A stretch of 64,000 nucleotides of DNA, from contig JAWJLM010000004.1 in the NCBI GenBank assembly GCA_040191315.1, positions 62,001 to 126,000 of the forward strand, read 5' to 3'. Source of the DNA: Bacillaceae bacterium S4-13-56 (GTDB lineage: Bacteria; Bacillota; Bacilli; Bacillales; JAWJLM01). The notes beneath the pieces were generated by a model. That model made no database searches. It saw only the letters and a list, made by a program, of their open reading frames with translations, and was not told the DNA's origin. Of this stretch, positions 8,625-18,123 are shown piece after piece. Position 1 is the first letter of the stretch; the number at the start of each line of letters is the position of its first letter. A program made the translations under genes and the position numbers.

Positions 8625-9789
8625 AGAGAAAAGTTTAGTTTTTTTAATTATTTCACTGGCATTTATTGAATTTATTCGTGGTGCACTTATTATAAGTTAT
8701 TTGCCAACATTAGCTGCAACAGATGTAAGGATTCCCGTCACAATTGTTGGTCTGGCTATCACTTTTCACTTTATTAGCGATGCAACAACCAACTTGTTTA
8801 TTGGTTATATTATGAAACGTGTTGGGACATCTCTCGTTGTACATATGAGTTTTTTAATATCTATTATTGCTATAACTATGGTAGTTTTTATGAAAGGATA
8901 TTGGTTCATCATCCTAGGTTCTCTCCTTTTAGGAATCGGTATATGTCCAATATGGTTAGTGGTGTTGGCTAAAGTTAAAGAAAACGATCGCGGGAAGAAG
9001 ATGGGGATTGTATATTTTGGATGGCTCCTAGGATTAGGTTCTGGAGTCATTTTCATGAATTACATCCTTCAATATAACTATGGTTTAACTTATTGGTTAA
9101 TGCCATTTATCATCTTAATAGCTTGGTTATTCTATATTTTCAGTAACCATGGAAATAATGTTAAGCACAGGAATACAATAAAACGCCAATATTTCGTTAC
9201 TTTAAAATTATTGAAAAATAGCAAGATAGTTTTTCCAGGGATTATAATGCAAAGCGTCGCCATGGGAATGCTTATTCCGATTTTACCTTCATTCATGTTA
9301 AAAGAGTTGGACTTAACACAATCACAATATTCTTTGTTAATGTTAATTGGTGGGGGAATAGCTATTTTGGCTATTGTTCCTATGGGAAAAGTAGTTGATA
9401 AAACCAATAAAAAACTCTCTTTTATTATTGGTTTGAGTATACTAGGTGTATTGCTCCATTTACTAACCCTCAAGCCGGATTTTTTCTATGTAATAGTAGC
9501 TGTAGCATTGATTGGATTATTTTATGCACTTCTCTTGCCATCATGGAATTCCTTTTTGGCTGAGCATATTCCAACTACAATAAAAGAAGGTGGTTGGGGC
9601 GTTTTTTCATCCGTTCAGGGAATAGGAGTTATGGTTGGACCAGCCTTAGGAAGTTTGTTTGCATTCCAAGACAAATCATCCACCACCTTAACGGCAAGTG
9701 CTATATTATTAATACTTAGTGCTGCTCTTTATTGCATCTACTTTTTGCATCGGGCTTGGAGCCAGTCCCCCGCATTATTAAAGCGTTAA
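8599..9789 (+). CDS. ltaA: MFS transporter, probable glycolipid flippase (LtaA-like)
   Basis: A 396-residue, twelve-segment major facilitator protein. It overlaps the 3' end of the ugtP-like gene and has AAGGAGG eleven bases before its ATG, so the pair is translationally linked. In Staphylococcus the MFS protein LtaA, of about this length, follows ypfP and moves the glycolipid anchor across the membrane. Charged residues in helix 1 (Glu24, Arg27) and helix 2 (Asp61) are spaced as I remember for the proton-coupling residues of LtaA. A general drug exporter is the alternative, since sequence identity could not be measured. Confidence 0.65.
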   Translation: MILLVSGDREKSLVFLIISLAFIEFIRGALIISYLPTLAATDVRIPVTIVGLAITFHFISDATTNLFIGYIMKRVGTSLVVHMSFLISIIAITMVVFMKGYWFIILGSLLLGIGICPIWLVVLAKVKENDRGKKMGIVYFGWLLGLGSGVIFMNYILQYNYGLTYWLMPFIILIAWLFYIFSNHGNNVKHRNTIKRQYFVTLKLLKNSKIVFPGIIMQSVAMGMLIPILPSFMLKELDLTQSQYSLLMLIGGGIAILAIVPMGKVVDKTNKKLSFIIGLSILGVLLHLLTLKPDFFYVIVAVALIGLFYALLLPSWNSFLAEHIPTTIKEGGWGVFSSVQGIGVMVGPALGSLFAFQDKSSTTLTASAILLILSAALYCIYFLHRAWSQSPALLKR

Positions 9790-9843
9790 GTACTGGTGCC
9801 TGACCCCATGGTACTAGTATGAAAAATAAGGAGAGGTGTTTTA

Positions 9844-11823
9844 ATGAGAAAAGGCTTAAATCTTTCAATAATCTTTGGTCTTGTTCTAGCTTTTTTTGCA
9901 CCAGTAATTGACCAAGATAATCAAGTGTATGCCGTTGCTGCTGGTGATGTTGCTATTAATGAAATTGCTTGGATGGGAACAACAAATAGTTATAATGACG
10001 AATGGGTGGAACTGTATAACAATTCTAATCAAGCACTTGATCTTACAAATTGGACGTTAAATGCATCAGATGGAACGCCAGCTATTACTTTATCAGGAAC
10101 TATTTCCGCTGGGGGATATTATTTATTAGAAAGAACTAGTGATGACACCGTTCCAGGTATTACTGCTGATATTATATACACAGGAGCATTAGGGAATTCA
10201 TCTGAATCTCTTGAACTGCGTGATAGTAGTGGCACATTAATAGATTATGTAGATGCTTGGTATGCTGGAGATAATACATCAAAGGCAACAATGGAGAGAA
10301 CGGATCCATTTGTTAGTGGAACGACTACATCAAATTGGAATACTTCGACAAATGACTATGGATATGGCTATGGAACACCTATAGCGCATAACTCTAATAG
10401 TACTTCTGGTGGGGAAGCTGGTACTGGCTCAGGGTGCACTGATACAACAGAAAGTATAACCAATGTTTCTGAATCACTAGGTGCAATTAACGTTTACTTT
10501 AATAAATGTGCGGATACTTCCTATGCAACATCAGGAAATGAAGCAAATTATAATGTTAATTTAGAAACTAAATTAATTGAACGATTAAATCAAGCGACAA
10601 CCAGCATTGATTTTGCAACATATGAAATTAACTTACCTGGTATCGTTGATACATTAATTTCAAAAGCAGCACAGGGTGTTGATGTTCGTGTAATTGCAGA
10701 TGCAAAGGATACAACGGACCCCAACTACGCAGACCGTTTTAAAACAATGCGTTTATATGTAGAAAAAATGGTTCGTGGACAAGATGGAACTGTAGGAACT
10801 GCAGATGATATTTATGTATTCTCTGATTCTCCACATTTTGCTGTAGAAGATAGTACATCTAGAATAAATTTTGGCTTACCATCTACACCTAATGATTTTC
10901 CAAATGTTAAAGTTACAGTTGGAAGCACTAGCGAATCGGGATATCTATTAGTAGATGCAGAAGAAAAAAGTGTGGGGACCTACTACAGTCCAGGAACTCA
11001 AATGCATAATAAGTTTGCTGTTATTGATGATCAGTGGGTATTTACTGGAAGCTGGAATTTCACAGTAACTGGATTATATGGCTCTGAAACAAATATGGAA
11101 CAGGGGATTCTTGGCGGAAACCAGCAGCATGTAGTAGAAATCAACTGGCCAAATCTTGCAGAAAACTTTGAAATAGAATTTAATGAAATGTGGGGAAGTA
11201 CAGGATTAACCCCTGATAAAGCAAATTCAAACTTTAATACGCGTAAAACTGATAATACAACACATATATTTGATGTGAACGGTACATCAGTAGAGCTTTA
11301 TTTCTCAACTGGTGATGATGCGGTTGGTAGAATGCGAGAGTTTGTAAAATATGATGCGGATATTAATACGTACTTTTCTATATTTGCTTGGAGTGATCAA
11401 GGCTTAGTTGATGAGTTAAAGTATTTATGGGAAGGTTCTTATAATGATTTAGAAGGTACGTTAACTGGCTTTGATGTAAAGGGTGTTTTCGATGAAAGCT
11501 TCTGGAACCAATGGTGGTCTGGAAGTGTGGATATGACTGGCCGTACTGCTTCACAAGAGAGCACGAATAATCCAAATACTCGTTGGAATAACCCTGCACC
11601 AGTATATCAAGATAATGAAGATCGTAAGCTTCATAGTAAAACAATGTTAGTAGATGCAGATACAACTAGTGATCCAACAGTTATTGTAGGATCAACAAAT
11701 TGGAGTGACAATGGGAATAACGTAAATGATGAAAACTTGCTATTTATCCATGATCCAGCTATCACAAATCAATTTGTACAGGAGTTTTCTGTTAGGTACG
11801 AATTAGCTGGAGGCACTTACTAA
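9844..11823 (+). CDS. Secreted lamin-tail-domain/phospholipase D-like protein
   Basis: A 659-residue exported protein. Residues 1-30 form a signal peptide (GLNLSIIFGLVLAFFAPV). Residues about 35-145 are a lamin-tail (LTD) beta-sandwich with INEIAWMG, DEWVELYNNS and SLELRDSSG. Two phospholipase D half-sites follow: His388-Asn-Lys390 with Asp395, and His597-Ser-Lys599 with Asp604, each followed by a GSxN(W) segment. The pair makes a complete HKD active site, so a phosphodiesterase acting outside the cell on phospholipid, teichoic acid or DNA is likely. LTD plus PLD is an uncommon pairing; LTD domains often sit on secreted nucleases. Confidence 0.82.
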   Translation: MRKGLNLSIIFGLVLAFFAPVIDQDNQVYAVAAGDVAINEIAWMGTTNSYNDEWVELYNNSNQALDLTNWTLNASDGTPAITLSGTISAGGYYLLERTSDDTVPGITADIIYTGALGNSSESLELRDSSGTLIDYVDAWYAGDNTSKATMERTDPFVSGTTTSNWNTSTNDYGYGYGTPIAHNSNSTSGGEAGTGSGCTDTTESITNVSESLGAINVYFNKCADTSYATSGNEANYNVNLETKLIERLNQATTSIDFATYEINLPGIVDTLISKAAQGVDVRVIADAKDTTDPNYADRFKTMRLYVEKMVRGQDGTVGTADDIYVFSDSPHFAVEDSTSRINFGLPSTPNDFPNVKVTVGSTSESGYLLVDAEEKSVGTYYSPGTQMHNKFAVIDDQWVFTGSWNFTVTGLYGSETNMEQGILGGNQQHVVEINWPNLAENFEIEFNEMWGSTGLTPDKANSNFNTRKTDNTTHIFDVNGTSVELYFSTGDDAVGRMREFVKYDADINTYFSIFAWSDQGLVDELKYLWEGSYNDLEGTLTGFDVKGVFDESFWNQWWSGSVDMTGRTASQESTNNPNTRWNNPAPVYQDNEDRKLHSKTMLVDADTTSDPTVIVGSTNWSDNGNNVNDENLLFIHDPAITNQFVQEFSVRYELAGGTY

Positions 11824-11872
11824 AAGAGCTTGTTCAAAAAACCTATTTTTTAAAAAAATAAACATGCACCTT

Positions 11873-11917
11873 GGTGCCTGACCCCCAGCATGGTAATGGG
11901 GTTAGGCACCTTTTTTA
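11873..11917 (+). terminator. Rho-independent terminator with the GGTGCCTGACCCC word
   Basis: GGTGCCTGACCCC pairs with GGGGTTAGGCACC across a 12-base loop, followed by TTTTTT. The same word recurs at 9794 (half only) and in related form at 13488, as often seen in Bacillus terminators. Confidence 0.85.
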
Positions 11918-11920
11918 TAT

Positions 11921-12115
11921 GAACAAGCGCAGGTAGCCGATAACCATACGAAATTCCAAGGTTATGAAGACGGCAACCTGTTCATTAACATGTCACAAGC
12001 CAAGATTGTTAGAAAATATATAAAGACTATGGACAGGAAAGGGTCAAATCTAATTGCTAGAGAGCCGGAGGAGAAGCGATTACTTAAATTAGTTAACCTT
12101 TACCTTAATATGTGA
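11921..12115 (+). other. Unrecognised open reading-frame fragment
   Basis: A stop-free frame without a plausible start reads EQAQVADNHTKFQGYEDG, then NLFINMSQAKIVRKYIKTMD and REPEEKRLLKLVNLY before TGA. The composition is protein-like, with a charged helical C-terminus. It begins at the tail of a terminator and overlaps the 3' end of the sulfite-oxidase-like gene on the other strand by 27 bases. It looks like the end of a gene whose front was deleted; I do not recognise the family. Confidence 0.35.
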
Positions 12116-13150
12116 AACGGCATTATATCCATAGCCTTTTCGATTCCAAAATGGAGTTATAGGTTGCACTCTACCAATTGAATCCCTGGCACGAACGTAT
12201 ATTGTATATTCACCTTTTTGACTTACTTTCCACTCATAAGACCATCTTGACCAAGCATATTTCTGATTTGATAATGGGTGAAGAGAAGCTTTTATCCAGG
12301 TTTCACTTTGATCAAAACTTAATTCCACTTCTGAAATTGGTCCAAGTCCTGACCAAGCGATTCCTTGAATTGTGTGTGTACCAGTTTCTAATATAGCTAA
12401 ATCTAACGGCTGTTGTATGATGGAGTTTACATTTATAGTGGTAACAGGGAATTGACCTACGTCAGAGTCTTTATCAGGATAATAGACATAATCCTCTGTT
12501 TGAAAGGGTCCAGTAAAATGATGATCGATTACCTTTATTCGGTTTAGCCATTTTACAGAAGCCATAGCATACCAATTCGGAACAATTAAGCGTAATGGAT
12601 AACCGTGTTTAAAAGAAATAGGATTATCATTATATTGAAAAGCGATGATTGTGTCAGGGTGTAATGCCTTTTCTAAGGGTAGGCTTCTCTCGAAGTGGAA
12701 TTTTTCTAGCTTACCTGGTTTGTTACCATAATCGGAACCTTGAAATAGCACTTCAAGCGCATTTGGAGTCAGTCCAACAAGTTCTAGAAGATAAGTTAAG
12801 GATACTCCAGTCCATTTCCCTTGGCTAATCGCACCATCTTGCCATTGCTCACCAAAGACTTCAGGGGTGAATTTCGCTCGCTTATTTCCCGAACATTCTA
12901 AGGGGATTAACAATGATTTTCTAGGCATGGAAAGAAGCTCGTTTAAATTAAAAAAACGAGGTTGGGAAACTTGCCCTGAAATTTCCACTCCAAAACGCAA
13001 AGGGTTTAGAATAGGGTAGGCAAAATGATTCCTTCTATAAAAATAATGAATGGGAGTCTGCCCGTTGTCTAGAAAGTGAATGGGGGATTCTTGGTTTTCT
13101 GGATAAAGCTTTTTCGTTGATAAATATGGAATTATCTTATTCTCTCTCAT
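12089..13150 (-). CDS. Sulfite-oxidase-family molybdopterin protein
   Basis: A 353-residue protein with the sulfite oxidase molybdopterin fold (about residues 45-220) followed by the dimerisation Ig-like domain (about 240-350). The expected Mo-ligand cysteine is in LIPLECSGNKRAKF; FQGSDYGNKPGKLEKF and HGYPLRLIVPNWYAMASVKWL are further family motifs. There is no Tat signal and no heme domain, so it is a bare, probably cytoplasmic, enzyme with an unknown electron partner. The ATG at 13150 is chosen for AGAGGTGA just upstream, eleven codons inside the longest frame. Sulfite is a likely but unproven substrate. Confidence 0.85.
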   Translation of the reverse strand: MRENKIIPYLSTKKLYPENQESPIHFLDNGQTPIHYFYRRNHFAYPILNPLRFGVEISGQVSQPRFFNLNELLSMPRKSLLIPLECSGNKRAKFTPEVFGEQWQDGAISQGKWTGVSLTYLLELVGLTPNALEVLFQGSDYGNKPGKLEKFHFERSLPLEKALHPDTIIAFQYNDNPISFKHGYPLRLIVPNWYAMASVKWLNRIKVIDHHFTGPFQTEDYVYYPDKDSDVGQFPVTTINVNSIIQQPLDLAILETGTHTIQGIAWSGLGPISEVELSFDQSETWIKASLHPLSNQKYAWSRWSYEWKVSQKGEYTIYVRARDSIGRVQPITPFWNRKGYGYNAVSHIKVKVN

Positions 13151-13215
13151 TTTGTCACCTCTTTTATTCCTATGATATTTCATGAGTCACATTCTAGAAC
13201 AAATAAAAAGAAAAA

Positions 13216-13370
13216 TATTTCCGCATGAACGGGCAGTAATACCCCCCCTCAAAGTCTTAAGTAAATGAAAAGATTAGGTGGGTGATAAACTTCCATGAAA
13301 ATAGAACATTAAATTTTTCATCCTTGTTGCTGAAGCTTGCTTCATTGGTTGCCCGTAAATGTTCGTACCT
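13216..13370. repeat. TTTAT-element, truncated copy B
   Basis: It opens with a degenerate left end (ATTTCCGCATGAACGGGCAG), carries the ACCCCCCC...AGGTGGGT hairpin and the nested segment on its right arm (CCATGAAAATAG...GTTGCTGAAGCTTGC), then breaks off after GCCCGTAAATGTTCG. The right hairpin and right TTTAT are gone. Confidence 0.75.
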
Positions 13371-13487
13371 ACAACTACAAAAGTAAATATGAATACAGAT
13401 CCAAAAAATAAATACCAGAATTAAAAACCAAACACAAATCAATATTGAACAGCTAGATGGGAAAAGCGAGGAAGAGGTTTACGTACT

Positions 13488-13545
13488 GGTTCCTGACCCC
13501 CAGGATGGTAAAGCTTCACCGTACGGAGAGTCAGGAACCTTTTTT
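13488..13545 (+). terminator. Rho-independent terminator
   Basis: GGTTCCTGAC pairs with GTCAGGAACC and is followed by TTTTTT. No intact plus-strand gene precedes it, so it may be left from a lost gene. Confidence 0.75.
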
Positions 13546-13636
13546 GAATCTTAACATTTTCTTGATATTTTCTCTAAGAGTTCTAAAAAACCCTTGTTTA
13601 TGATAGGGGTGAGCAAAAAAAAGAGGAGTGATTAAA

Positions 13637-14221
13637 ATGAAATGGAAAATGGTTTTACTAACAGGTGCCTTAGTTAGTGCATTTGGAATTGGCTCAATTT
13701 TGGGACCATCTGATATCTCAGCTGATGAAGTCATTAAACCCCAAACACCTAATGAGGCTATTGGAACGCAAACATCTCAATTTGTCCAACAAGGGATGAA
13801 TGGACATTATGGGCCGAGAATGGGGCAATACTTCCAGGGAACAATGAGTACTACGGCGGCAGATTTGTTAGGACTTACAATGGAGGAGCTTCGACAACTT
13901 CGACTTGAGGGAAAATCGGTTCAAGAAATTGCGGACGAACAAGGAGTTCAGTTAGAAGAGCTAATTTCTTTGATGACAGTTACCAAGGAAAAACAATTAA
14001 GTGAATTAGTGGAACAAGGTGTCATTACTCAAGAACAAAAGGAATACATGCTAACCAACATGGAAGAAATGATGGAAGCTAATATTAGTAGAACAGATGT
14101 TGGATCGAGAAAGGGAGAAGGATACAGAGGAAACTGTTCAGTAGCAAATGGCGATGTTCAACCTAGTCAAGGAATGAGAGGTTTTGGTGGTCAAGGTCGC
14201 GCTTTTCAAAACGTTAAATAA
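13637..14221 (+). CDS. Secreted DUF2680-like protein
   Basis: A 194-residue exported protein. Residues 1-28 are a signal peptide ending near DISADE. The middle (about residues 72-150) reads ADLLGLTMEELRQLRLEGKS, then VQEIADEQGVQLEELI and VEQGVITQEQKEYMLTNMEE. That pattern is typical of DUF2680/YckD-like proteins. Methionine and glycine are frequent (MNGHYGPRMG, GMRGFGGQG). It lies directly upstream of a response regulator and a kinase whose sensor loop is also Met-rich, suggesting a shared envelope signal. The ATG has AGAGGAG eight bases upstream; the GTG at 13628 overlaps that site. Confidence 0.75.
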   Translation: MKWKMVLLTGALVSAFGIGSILGPSDISADEVIKPQTPNEAIGTQTSQFVQQGMNGHYGPRMGQYFQGTMSTTAADLLGLTMEELRQLRLEGKSVQEIADEQGVQLEELISLMTVTKEKQLSELVEQGVITQEQKEYMLTNMEEMMEANISRTDVGSRKGEGYRGNCSVANGDVQPSQGMRGFGGQGRAFQNVK

Positions 14222-14226
14222 CCGAA

Positions 14227-14255
14227 GGCTCTGGATAATACCAGAGCTTTTTTTC
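14227..14255 (+). terminator. Rho-independent terminator
   Basis: GGCTCTGG and CCAGAGC form a short stem with a six-base loop followed by seven T's, immediately after the secreted protein gene. Confidence 0.85.
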
Positions 14256-14326
14256 TATAAAAATGGGTTCCTCATGGGCTAAGGTATATTATAATTTTCA
14301 TGTAAACTTATACGAGGTGGTGGAGT

Positions 14327-15016
14327 ATGAACAAGCGTGTATTAGTTGTAGATGATGAACAGCAAATTCGAGAAACAATATCTAATTTCTTAGTTAAAGA
14401 AGGATATTCTGTGTTTGAAGCAGAAAATGGGGATGCTGCATTACGCTGTTTGAAAGATCAGAAGCTAGATATAATTCTTCTAGATATCATGATGCCAGAA
14501 ACAGATGGTTATCAGGTGTTACGTGAAATTCGGGCATATTCTAAGCATTTGCCTGTTATCATGCTTACAGCCAAAACGGATGAGTTAGACAAACTATTAG
14601 GATTGGAACTTGGAGCGGATGATTATATAACAAAGCCTTTTAGCATTCGAGAAGTGGTTGCCCGTATGAAAGCTGTGTGGAGAAGGACATCTGCACAAGA
14701 GGCAGATGAAAAGGGAGAAATTATTACACGAGGTCCCATAGAAATAGATATGGATACTTATACTGTTACTGTGAACGATGAAAAAGTTAATTTAACACCA
14801 ACTGAATTTAAAATACTCCATACGTTAGCAGCAAAACCTGGAAGAGTATATTCTCGCTTACAATTAATGAACATCGCTATAGGGGAAGAGTACGTGAACT
14901 ATGAGCGCTCAATTGATACTCATGTGAGCAATTTAAGAAAGAAATTAAAAGTAAATTCCAATATCCCTGACTATATCCATACTGTGTATGGAATCGGATA
15001 TCGTTTTGGAGATTAA
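14327..15016 (+). CDS. OmpR/PhoB-family response regulator
   Basis: A 229-residue two-component regulator. The receiver domain (1-120) has acidic residues Asp9-Asp10, phospho-acceptor Asp53 in ILLDIMMP, a Thr in VIMLTAK and the Lys in YITKPFS. The C-terminal winged helix (about 135-229) shows NLTPTEFKILHTLAAKPGRV and the ending VRTVYGIGYRF-like HTVYGIGYRFGD. The kinase gene begins two bases after its stop, so they form one operon and a cognate pair. The target is probably the neighbouring secreted DUF2680-like gene, by position only. Confidence 0.94.
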   Translation: MNKRVLVVDDEQQIRETISNFLVKEGYSVFEAENGDAALRCLKDQKLDIILLDIMMPETDGYQVLREIRAYSKHLPVIMLTAKTDELDKLLGLELGADDYITKPFSIREVVARMKAVWRRTSAQEADEKGEIITRGPIEIDMDTYTVTVNDEKVNLTPTEFKILHTLAAKPGRVYSRLQLMNIAIGEEYVNYERSIDTHVSNLRKKLKVNSNIPDYIHTVYGIGYRFGD

Positions 15017-15017
15017 G

Positions 15018-16391
15018 ATGAAACTCAAATGGAAAATCGTCATTGGATTTACAGTTGTTGTTATTATTATAGGAGTTTTTCAAGGGATTTATTTTCAATA
15101 TAAAATAGAGCAAAAATTTGAGGAATATATTCTTGAAACGGAAAGTGAAAAAATAACGCCCTTAAAAAATGATCTGCTAGAATCCTTTGATTATTATGGG
15201 GAATGGAGAAATCCAGAGGAAATATTATACTATTATCAAACCTCAACCATGGGAATGGGGCAAAATAGGATGCGCCAAGGAATGGGGATGAATTCGGCTC
15301 ATTATAGTCTTGCTAATAAAGATGGGGTTGTTATTGCTTCGACGATGGAGCATATGGTTGGTGAACTTGAGTCTGACTTAACGGGCATGAAGGAAAGTCT
15401 TATTCTAAATGGAATAAAGATTGGTTCTCTTATCATTTCAGAACCTCTAAATAACCGGCTGATGGAAATTCAGAATCAATATATACTGACAGTAAAAGAG
15501 TCCATTTTTTATGGGACATTACTTATGGTTGTTACAGCGGCACTATTAGCGTTTGTATTGGCAGCTAAGATGACTCGGCCTCTTCATTATCTAATGAGTA
15601 GTATAGAGAAGATATCAAAGGGAGAACACGATTATCGAGTCAAATTAAAAACAAATGATGAGTTTGAACAGCTTGGATATTCTTTCAATAATTTGCTAGA
15701 TCAACTTGAAAAAAATGAAAAAATAAGAAAGATGCTAGTTGATGATGTTGCCCATGAATTGCGTACACCTCTTACTATCCTAAGAGGAAAACTTGAGTCT
15801 ATTCAAGAGGGAGCATTAGAGCCTTCTGAAGAAACAATTCTAAGATTACATGATGAAGTGTATCGCCTGTCTCGATTAGTAAACGAACTCCAACAACTAA
15901 GCTTAACTGATGCAGGAATACTCCCTTTAAATAAAATCAAGACAAATATAGGTGAACTTATTGAAAGGGTTATGGAGCAACTTCAGTGGCTGGCTGATGA
16001 AAAAGGAATAACTCTCTATTTCGACAAGCCTTCGACACCCTGTATTCTTTCAGTTGATCAGGATAAAATGACTCAAGTTTTTATCAATTTAATAGGGAAT
16101 GCCCTTCAGCATACTAATGAAAATGGAAAAGTGAATATATTTATTGGCAGTGCACAAAATTGTTATGAGATTGAAATAAGTGATGACGGTCCAGGTATAG
16201 AGGAAGAACATCTTCAATATATATTTGAACGTTTTTATCGAACTGAAAAATCTAGAACGAGAAGTGGAGGGCAAGGACTCGGATTATCAATTGCTAAAGG
16301 CTATGTGGAAGCCCATGGTGGAAAAATTAGAGTAACTAGCAAGAAAAGCATTGGAACTACTTTTACTATTTTTCTTCCTAAAGAAAAATAA
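15018..16391 (+). CDS. Membrane sensor histidine kinase with Met-rich sensor loop
   Basis: A 457-residue HAMP-type kinase. Membrane segments lie at about residues 6-26 and 165-187 and bound an outside loop of about 138 residues. The HAMP domain follows, then HisKA with phospho-acceptor His246 in DDVAHELRTPLTIL and the ATPase domain with NLIGNALQHT, DDGPGIEEEH and GQGLGLSIAKGYVEAHGG. The sensor loop holds TMGMGQNRMRQGMGMN, a methionine cluster like those that bind soft metals such as Cu(I) or Ag(I); metal sensing is inference. The ATG at 15018 has GGAG six bases upstream. Confidence 0.93.
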   Translation: MKLKWKIVIGFTVVVIIIGVFQGIYFQYKIEQKFEEYILETESEKITPLKNDLLESFDYYGEWRNPEEILYYYQTSTMGMGQNRMRQGMGMNSAHYSLANKDGVVIASTMEHMVGELESDLTGMKESLILNGIKIGSLIISEPLNNRLMEIQNQYILTVKESIFYGTLLMVVTAALLAFVLAAKMTRPLHYLMSSIEKISKGEHDYRVKLKTNDEFEQLGYSFNNLLDQLEKNEKIRKMLVDDVAHELRTPLTILRGKLESIQEGALEPSEETILRLHDEVYRLSRLVNELQQLSLTDAGILPLNKIKTNIGELIERVMEQLQWLADEKGITLYFDKPSTPCILSVDQDKMTQVFINLIGNALQHTNENGKVNIFIGSAQNCYEIEISDDGPGIEEEHLQYIFERFYRTEKSRTRSGGQGLGLSIAKGYVEAHGGKIRVTSKKSIGTTFTIFLPKEK

Positions 16392-16494
16392 TCATTTGCG
16401 ACTCAGTGACTGAAAGTTCTCTCTTTTTTGGATTAACACTTGTATAGCCAAATTTCATATAAATAGTGTAAAAGCAAACCGGGAGAATACGTCA

Positions 16495-17748
16495 TTGAAA
16501 AAACAAAACAGTAGGTATAGATGGGTTGTTTTTGGATCTGTATTGTTTACTTATCTATTGATGTCGAGCCAAAGAACCGCACCCGGCTTAATTACAGATC
16601 AGTTAATGGTGGACTTTGGCGTAACCGCATCAATTATTGGGTTAGTGACAAGCGTCCAGTTTTTCGTATATACGGCTCTGCAAATTCCTATGGGAGTTTT
16701 AGCTGATCGATATGGGCCAAATTTTTTCTTGATTATAGGGGCCATACTGACAGGCTTAGGAATTATTATTTATAGTAACAGTACACATATAATTGTCTTG
16801 TTTTTAGCCAGAATACTAACAGGAATAGGGGACGCAACCATTTGGGTCAATATGGTATCCATCATGAGCCAGTGGTTAAATCGAAAAGAATTCATTCGAT
16901 TAATAGGTGTGGCAGGAATGGCAGGTAGCTTAGGCTTCCTTTTGGCAACACTTCCTGTTTCAACAATGATTGTTTGGTTTGGTTGGAGAAATGTATTTTT
17001 ATTTGGAGGAGTCCTATTAAGTTTATTTGGTATCCTCCTTTATTTTGTTCTCATAAAGAAACCAAAACAATTGTTTCCAGAGGTATTTGTAGTAGAAAAG
17101 GAATTACAACGTGAAAAAACCTTTGATTTACTACGTAAAGTACTCTCTAATCGACAACCATGGGCATTGTTTTTTTGCCATTTTGGAATTGTTGGCGGGT
17201 ACATCGGATTTATTGGTTCATGGGCGGTTCCTTATGGGATAGATGTATATAGAATGACACGTACTAACGCTAGCCAACTCATAATGATTAGTCTTTTAGG
17301 AGCACTTATTGGTGCACCTCTCATAAGTTGGGTTTCTAGTAAATTAGAAAATATCAAAAAACCTTATTTAATTTTCTACTTAATAACGATATTGTGCTGG
17401 CTTGCCATTTTATTATTTAATGGAAAGCCTCCTCTTTATTTGTTATTTACGCTTTTCTTTGTCATGGGTTTTTCATTTGGAGCTAATTCGTTAACGTTTG
17501 CTTTCGTTCGTCAATACTTTCCGATTAAAGAATCAGGAATTGTTACGGGAATTGCCAATACTGGTGGATTTCTAAGTGCTGTGTTACTCCCAAGTGTTTT
17601 TGGCTATATTTTAGATTATTTTCACTCAGTCTCAGGTAGTATGATCGATGGATATTACAATGGTTTTGTTACACCATTTCTTTTTTCAATTATTGGTTTA
17701 TTTGGACTAATCTCTATGAAGGAACAGCCTCATGGAGGCGGTGTATAA
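16495..17748 (+). CDS. MFS transporter
   Basis: A 417-residue major facilitator with about twelve membrane segments. The loop 2-3 signature is LADRYGPNFF (GXLADRXG type). RTAPGLITDQLMVDFGVT after helix 1 resembles the organic-anion/nitrate-type carriers (NarK and oxalate:formate groups). The cargo cannot be read. It starts with TTG behind GGGAG and follows the two-component genes by 103 bases, so it could be a target of that system. Confidence 0.8.
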   Translation: MKKQNSRYRWVVFGSVLFTYLLMSSQRTAPGLITDQLMVDFGVTASIIGLVTSVQFFVYTALQIPMGVLADRYGPNFFLIIGAILTGLGIIIYSNSTHIIVLFLARILTGIGDATIWVNMVSIMSQWLNRKEFIRLIGVAGMAGSLGFLLATLPVSTMIVWFGWRNVFLFGGVLLSLFGILLYFVLIKKPKQLFPEVFVVEKELQREKTFDLLRKVLSNRQPWALFFCHFGIVGGYIGFIGSWAVPYGIDVYRMTRTNASQLIMISLLGALIGAPLISWVSSKLENIKKPYLIFYLITILCWLAILLFNGKPPLYLLFTLFFVMGFSFGANSLTFAFVRQYFPIKESGIVTGIANTGGFLSAVLLPSVFGYILDYFHSVSGSMIDGYYNGFVTPFLFSIIGLFGLISMKEQPHGGGV

Positions 17749-17795
17749 CAAATAGTTCCAAATTTAAATAAGCATGATTTCCAAATAACATTATC

Positions 17796-17953
17796 ATTAT
17801 CCTACATGAACGGGCAGTTTATCCCCCACCTTAATTCTTAAGTAAAAACGGAGAAGATTAGGTAGGGGATAAACTGCCTGTAAATGTCTGATTGGTTCAA
17901 GGTCCTTTAGGATGTACCCTTGGGGACGGCCATTGATTGAAGTTTCACTTTAT
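17796..17953. repeat. TTTAT-element, short copy C
   Basis: It has no nested segment, so it shows the basic hairpin cleanly: GGGCAGTTTATCCCCCACCT pairs with AGGTAGGGGATAAACTGCC. The left boundary is ATTAT rather than TTTAT; the right end is TTTCACTTTAT. Confidence 0.88.
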
Positions 17954-18123
17954 GGATAAACCTGATTTTTAACACTTATCACGTATTTGGGTGATAGTTT
18001 TTAAAAATGGTAGTCCAAAAATAATCCTGAATATCTAAGTAATGATTGAGAATAATAATCTTAGCATTATATTGTTAAATAATTATTAACAAAGTTATGA
18101 GATTTTGAAGCTTAAACAACAAA

